The notes below the pieces were generated by a model. The model was not told the origin of the DNA. It saw only the letters and a program-made list of their open reading frames with translations, and did no database searches. Below are positions 6,198 to 7,653 of a DNA stretch of 7,653 nt, one piece after another (position 1 is the stretch's first letter; each line of letters starts with the position of its first letter). Location: the NCBI GenBank assembly GCA_002405555.1, contig DHMA01000050.1, positions 2,952-10,604 on the forward strand, written 5' to 3'. Both the position numbers and the translations under genes were made by a program. This DNA comes from Opitutia bacterium UBA4654 (GTDB lineage: Bacteria; Verrucomicrobiota; Verrucomicrobiia; Opitutales; Intestinicryptomonadaceae).

Positions 6198-6208
6198 GCA
6201 AAAATATC

Positions 6209-7039
6209 ATGCACACTTTCGACAGAGAATTGATGAACACCCAGTTCCTAATCAGCATTGCGGGCGACGACTTCGAATACGCCCGCAGCGCGGCTCTCGA
6301 CTGCTTCGCCGAAACGGAGGCTCTGGAACAGATTCTTAGCATGTACCAATTCGGCAGCGACGTTTCGTGCATAAATTCGTCGAACGTCGGAGACACCACG
6401 CCGATTACGGAGGAAACCGCCCGCTGCCTGAACCTCGCATTCGCGGCGTCGGCAATGAGCCGCGGGGCAATCGACGTCTGCATGGGCGAGTTTTTCCTCA
6501 AAGCAAAGCGCGACCAAACCCTGCCCGCGCCCGAAACACCCCGCCGCGGAAAATTCGAATTCGACGCCGCGCACTTTCTCGTCAAAAAAACTTCGGAGGG
6601 GAAAATCGACCTCGGCGCGGTCGGCAAGGGCTTCGCCGTTGACGAGGCCGTCGAAAAGCTCGTGAATGTCTGGGAGATAAAAAGCGCGTTCCTGTCTTTC
6701 GGAGGAAGCAGCATCTACGCGTTCGGCAAAAACGGCGACGGCAAAGCGTGGGAAATCAACCTTTCGGACTCGGTGAAAATTCCCGTGGAAAATTTCGCGG
6801 TGGGGGCGTCGGGAACTTCGGTGCTCGGAGCGCACATAGTCGACGCGCGGACGGGCAAAGTGCCCGAAAGCCAGCCGTTCAGAACGTGGGCGTTCTGCGC
6901 GAACGCGGCGATAGCCGACGCGATGTCTACGGCGTTCATGCTGCTCGACAAGTCCGAAATCGCCGAAATCTGCGCCGCCGAAAACATTTCGGCCGCGATA
7001 CAACAGACGCCGGAATCGGAAATAGAGTTTATAGACTGA
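6209..7039 (+). CDS. apbE: ApbE-family FAD:protein FMN transferase, apparently not exported
   Basis: A 276-residue protein of the ApbE family, which cleaves FAD and attaches FMN to a Thr/Ser of a target flavoprotein. Seen: the N-terminal MNTQFLISI strand (9-17, family MGTxYxI), then LSMYQFGSDVSCIN (43-56) and GKIDLGAVGKGFAVD (131-145). SFGGS lies at 163-167, ASGTS...HIVDARTG at 200-216 (the usual Pro of HIIDPxTG is Ala) and the metal-site segment ADAMSTA at 236-242. It lacks any signal peptide or lipobox, unlike the classical periplasmic enzyme, and is shorter than the usual ~300-350. No target flavoprotein is encoded in the window. The ATG at 6209 keeps the full first strand. An ATG at 6233 is the alternative, and a TATCAT at 6205-6210 could be a -10 for it. 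It ends 3 bases from the convergent cupin gene. Confidence 0.88.
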   Translation: MHTFDRELMNTQFLISIAGDDFEYARSAALDCFAETEALEQILSMYQFGSDVSCINSSNVGDTTPITEETARCLNLAFAASAMSRGAIDVCMGEFFLKAKRDQTLPAPETPRRGKFEFDAAHFLVKKTSEGKIDLGAVGKGFAVDEAVEKLVNVWEIKSAFLSFGGSSIYAFGKNGDGKAWEINLSDSVKIPVENFAVGASGTSVLGAHIVDARTGKVPESQPFRTWAFCANAAIADAMSTAFMLLDKSEIAEICAAENISAAIQQTPESEIEFID

Positions 7040-7048
7040 CGCTCAGTC
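7034..7048. repeat. Palindrome containing both stop codons of the convergent apbE and cupin genes
   Basis: GACTGA (7034-7039), CGC, TCAGTC (7043-7048): perfect 6-bp arms with a 3-base centre. The left arm ends in the apbE TGA and the right arm holds the TGA of the minus-strand cupin gene. No T run follows, so it is not a typical intrinsic terminator. Confidence 0.6.
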
Positions 7049-7354
7049 GAAGTCGCCGAAAAGCGTAAGCCAAACGCTTCCCGCGGAGACCGCCGCCACC
7101 CTGTGGCGGACATGCCGCCGTATGACGAGCCACTCGCCCGCCGAAAGCCCGACGCGCCGGTCGTCCGCAAATTCGAGCGTCGCAGTTCCCGAAAGCAGCA
7201 TGACGAACTCGTCCTCCGATTGGTCGTACCACTCTCCGTTTGAGTAGGCCTCGGAGCGTATGCGCCCAACTCTAAATCCGCCGCGCCCGCGCAAAACGGT
7301 TTCGACGGTTTCGGGAATTTCGGTTTTTGCAAATTTGAAAATATCGCGCTTCAT
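7043..7354 (-). CDS. Small single-domain cupin protein
   Basis: A 103-residue protein with one cupin barrel. Seen: EWYDQSEDEFVMLLSGTATLEF (41-62) as motif 1 region, with Asp44, Glu47, Asp48 and Glu49 where the HxH...E cluster sits in canonical cupins. Motif 2 region is SAGEWLVIRRHVRHRV (71-86), retaining His81 and His84 but with Arg-Arg where most relatives have Pro-Ala. This matches a common group of short bacterial cupins of unknown function, whose usual form is 'WYDQxEDEWVxLLxGxAxLxF ... IPAHVRHRV'. The ATG at 7354 was chosen because the open frame upstream (to 7417) is basic shadow sequence reaching into the HU terminator. No clear promoter or Shine-Dalgarno was found. Substrate and metal are unknown. 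Confidence 0.8.
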   Translation of the reverse strand: MKRDIFKFAKTEIPETVETVLRGRGGFRVGRIRSEAYSNGEWYDQSEDEFVMLLSGTATLEFADDRRVGLSAGEWLVIRRHVRHRVAAVSAGSVWLTLFGDFD

Positions 7355-7402
7355 ATAAAAAACGGTTGCGCCGCGCCTCCCGCGCCGACGCCCAACGTAC
7401 AC

Positions 7403-7432
7403 AAAAAAGCCCCGCATTGTCGAATGCGGAGC
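7403..7432 (-). terminator. Rho-independent terminator of the HU-family gene
   Basis: On the minus strand a 10-bp stem (7432-7423 with 7418-7409, one G-U pair, loop CGAC) is followed directly by six Ts (7408-7403). It starts 27 bases after the HU stop codon, in the gap before the cupin gene. It should insulate cupin expression from HU. Confidence 0.85.
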
Positions 7433-7459
7433 ATTTTGAAATATCCTTGCGGATTGGGC

Positions 7460-7653
7460 TTATTTCGCCTTGAACGCCGCGCCGGGCTTGAATCTTACGA
7501 CCTTGCTCGCCTTGACCTTGATCTTTTCGCGGGTTCTCGGATTGAAGCAGGTGCGCGCCTTGCGTTCAACAACGGAGAACGTGCCGAAGCCGATGAGCTG
7601 GAGCTTCTTGTTCTTCTTAACGCCCGCCTTGATGGCTTCGATAGTCGCGTTGA
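7460..7653 (-). CDS. HU/IHF-family DNA-binding protein (3' part; runs off the right edge)
   Basis: Only the last 63 complete codons are inside the window; the start lies beyond the right edge. Seen: NATIEAIKAGVKKNKKLQLIGFGTF at the left of the fragment, with the hallmark IGFGTF. This is followed by the beta-arm SVVERKARTCFNPRTREKIKV and the C-terminal KASKVVRFKPGAAFKAK. The family are small dimeric nucleoid proteins whose arms wrap and bend DNA. The arm tip keeps the intercalating Asn-Pro, but the usual Gly-Arg/Lys before it is Cys-Phe, and Gly after Thr is Arg. HU versus IHF subunit cannot be settled from this part; HU is more likely from the KPG...K ending. Confidence 0.92.
   Translation of the reverse strand, partial: NATIEAIKAGVKKNKKLQLIGFGTFSVVERKARTCFNPRTREKIKVKASKVVRFKPGAAFKAK

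Noticed and set aside
1..7653. tRNA or rRNA genes, CRISPR arrays, insertion sequences, toxin-antitoxin or defence genes
   Set aside because: No tRNA-like cloverleaf, regularly spaced repeat, transposase motif or defence-type domain was seen on either strand. Gene content is housekeeping and envelope-related.

Overview
The window is an ordinary, gene-dense stretch of bacterial chromosome with GC-rich coding DNA. The organism is probably diderm: there is a Sec-exported alkaline phosphatase, a small lipoprotein and several inner-membrane proteins. The recognisable promoters are of the TTGACA / TATAAT type. Shine-Dalgarno sequences are weak or absent in front of nearly every gene. This argues against Bacteroidota, which use a different promoter consensus, and would fit the Verrucomicrobiota/Lentisphaerota side of the PVC group. 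That placement is a low-confidence inference. No rRNA, tRNA, CRISPR array, transposase or phage gene was seen, and no stretch over 300 bases lacks a gene.

Layout. Positions 1-1079 (minus strand) hold a fatty-acid/phospholipid pair: a PlsC-type acyltransferase followed after 7 bases by fabZ, which runs off the left edge. Positions 1128-1520 (plus) hold a small lipoprotein gene with its own promoter. Its terminator hairpin lies inside the 3' coding end of the convergent VTT/DedA-like membrane protein gene (1530-2183, minus). Divergent from that is ybaK (2292-2765, plus), a Cys-tRNA(Pro) deacylase-type editing protein. A bidirectional terminator (2781-2827) separates ybaK from a convergent DUF4328 membrane protein gene (2844-3497, minus).

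A 106-base divergent promoter region (3498-3603) has two opposed -35 boxes forming an inverted repeat. It leads into phoA (3604-5001), a complete exported alkaline phosphatase with the His/Trp version of the third metal site. The phoA stop codon abuts the start of a YibE/F-family membrane protein gene (5002-6126), so the two probably form an operon. After an 82-base gap comes an ApbE-type flavin transferase without a signal peptide (6209-7039). It converges, with a 3-base gap, on a small cupin gene (7043-7354, minus). The right edge carries a terminator and the 3' part of an HU/IHF-family DNA-binding protein gene (7460-7653, minus).

I see no previously undescribed multi-gene system. The most noteworthy points are the leaderless or very-short-leader promoters, the fused phoA-YibE/F junction, the metal-site variant in the phosphatase, and the unexported ApbE.
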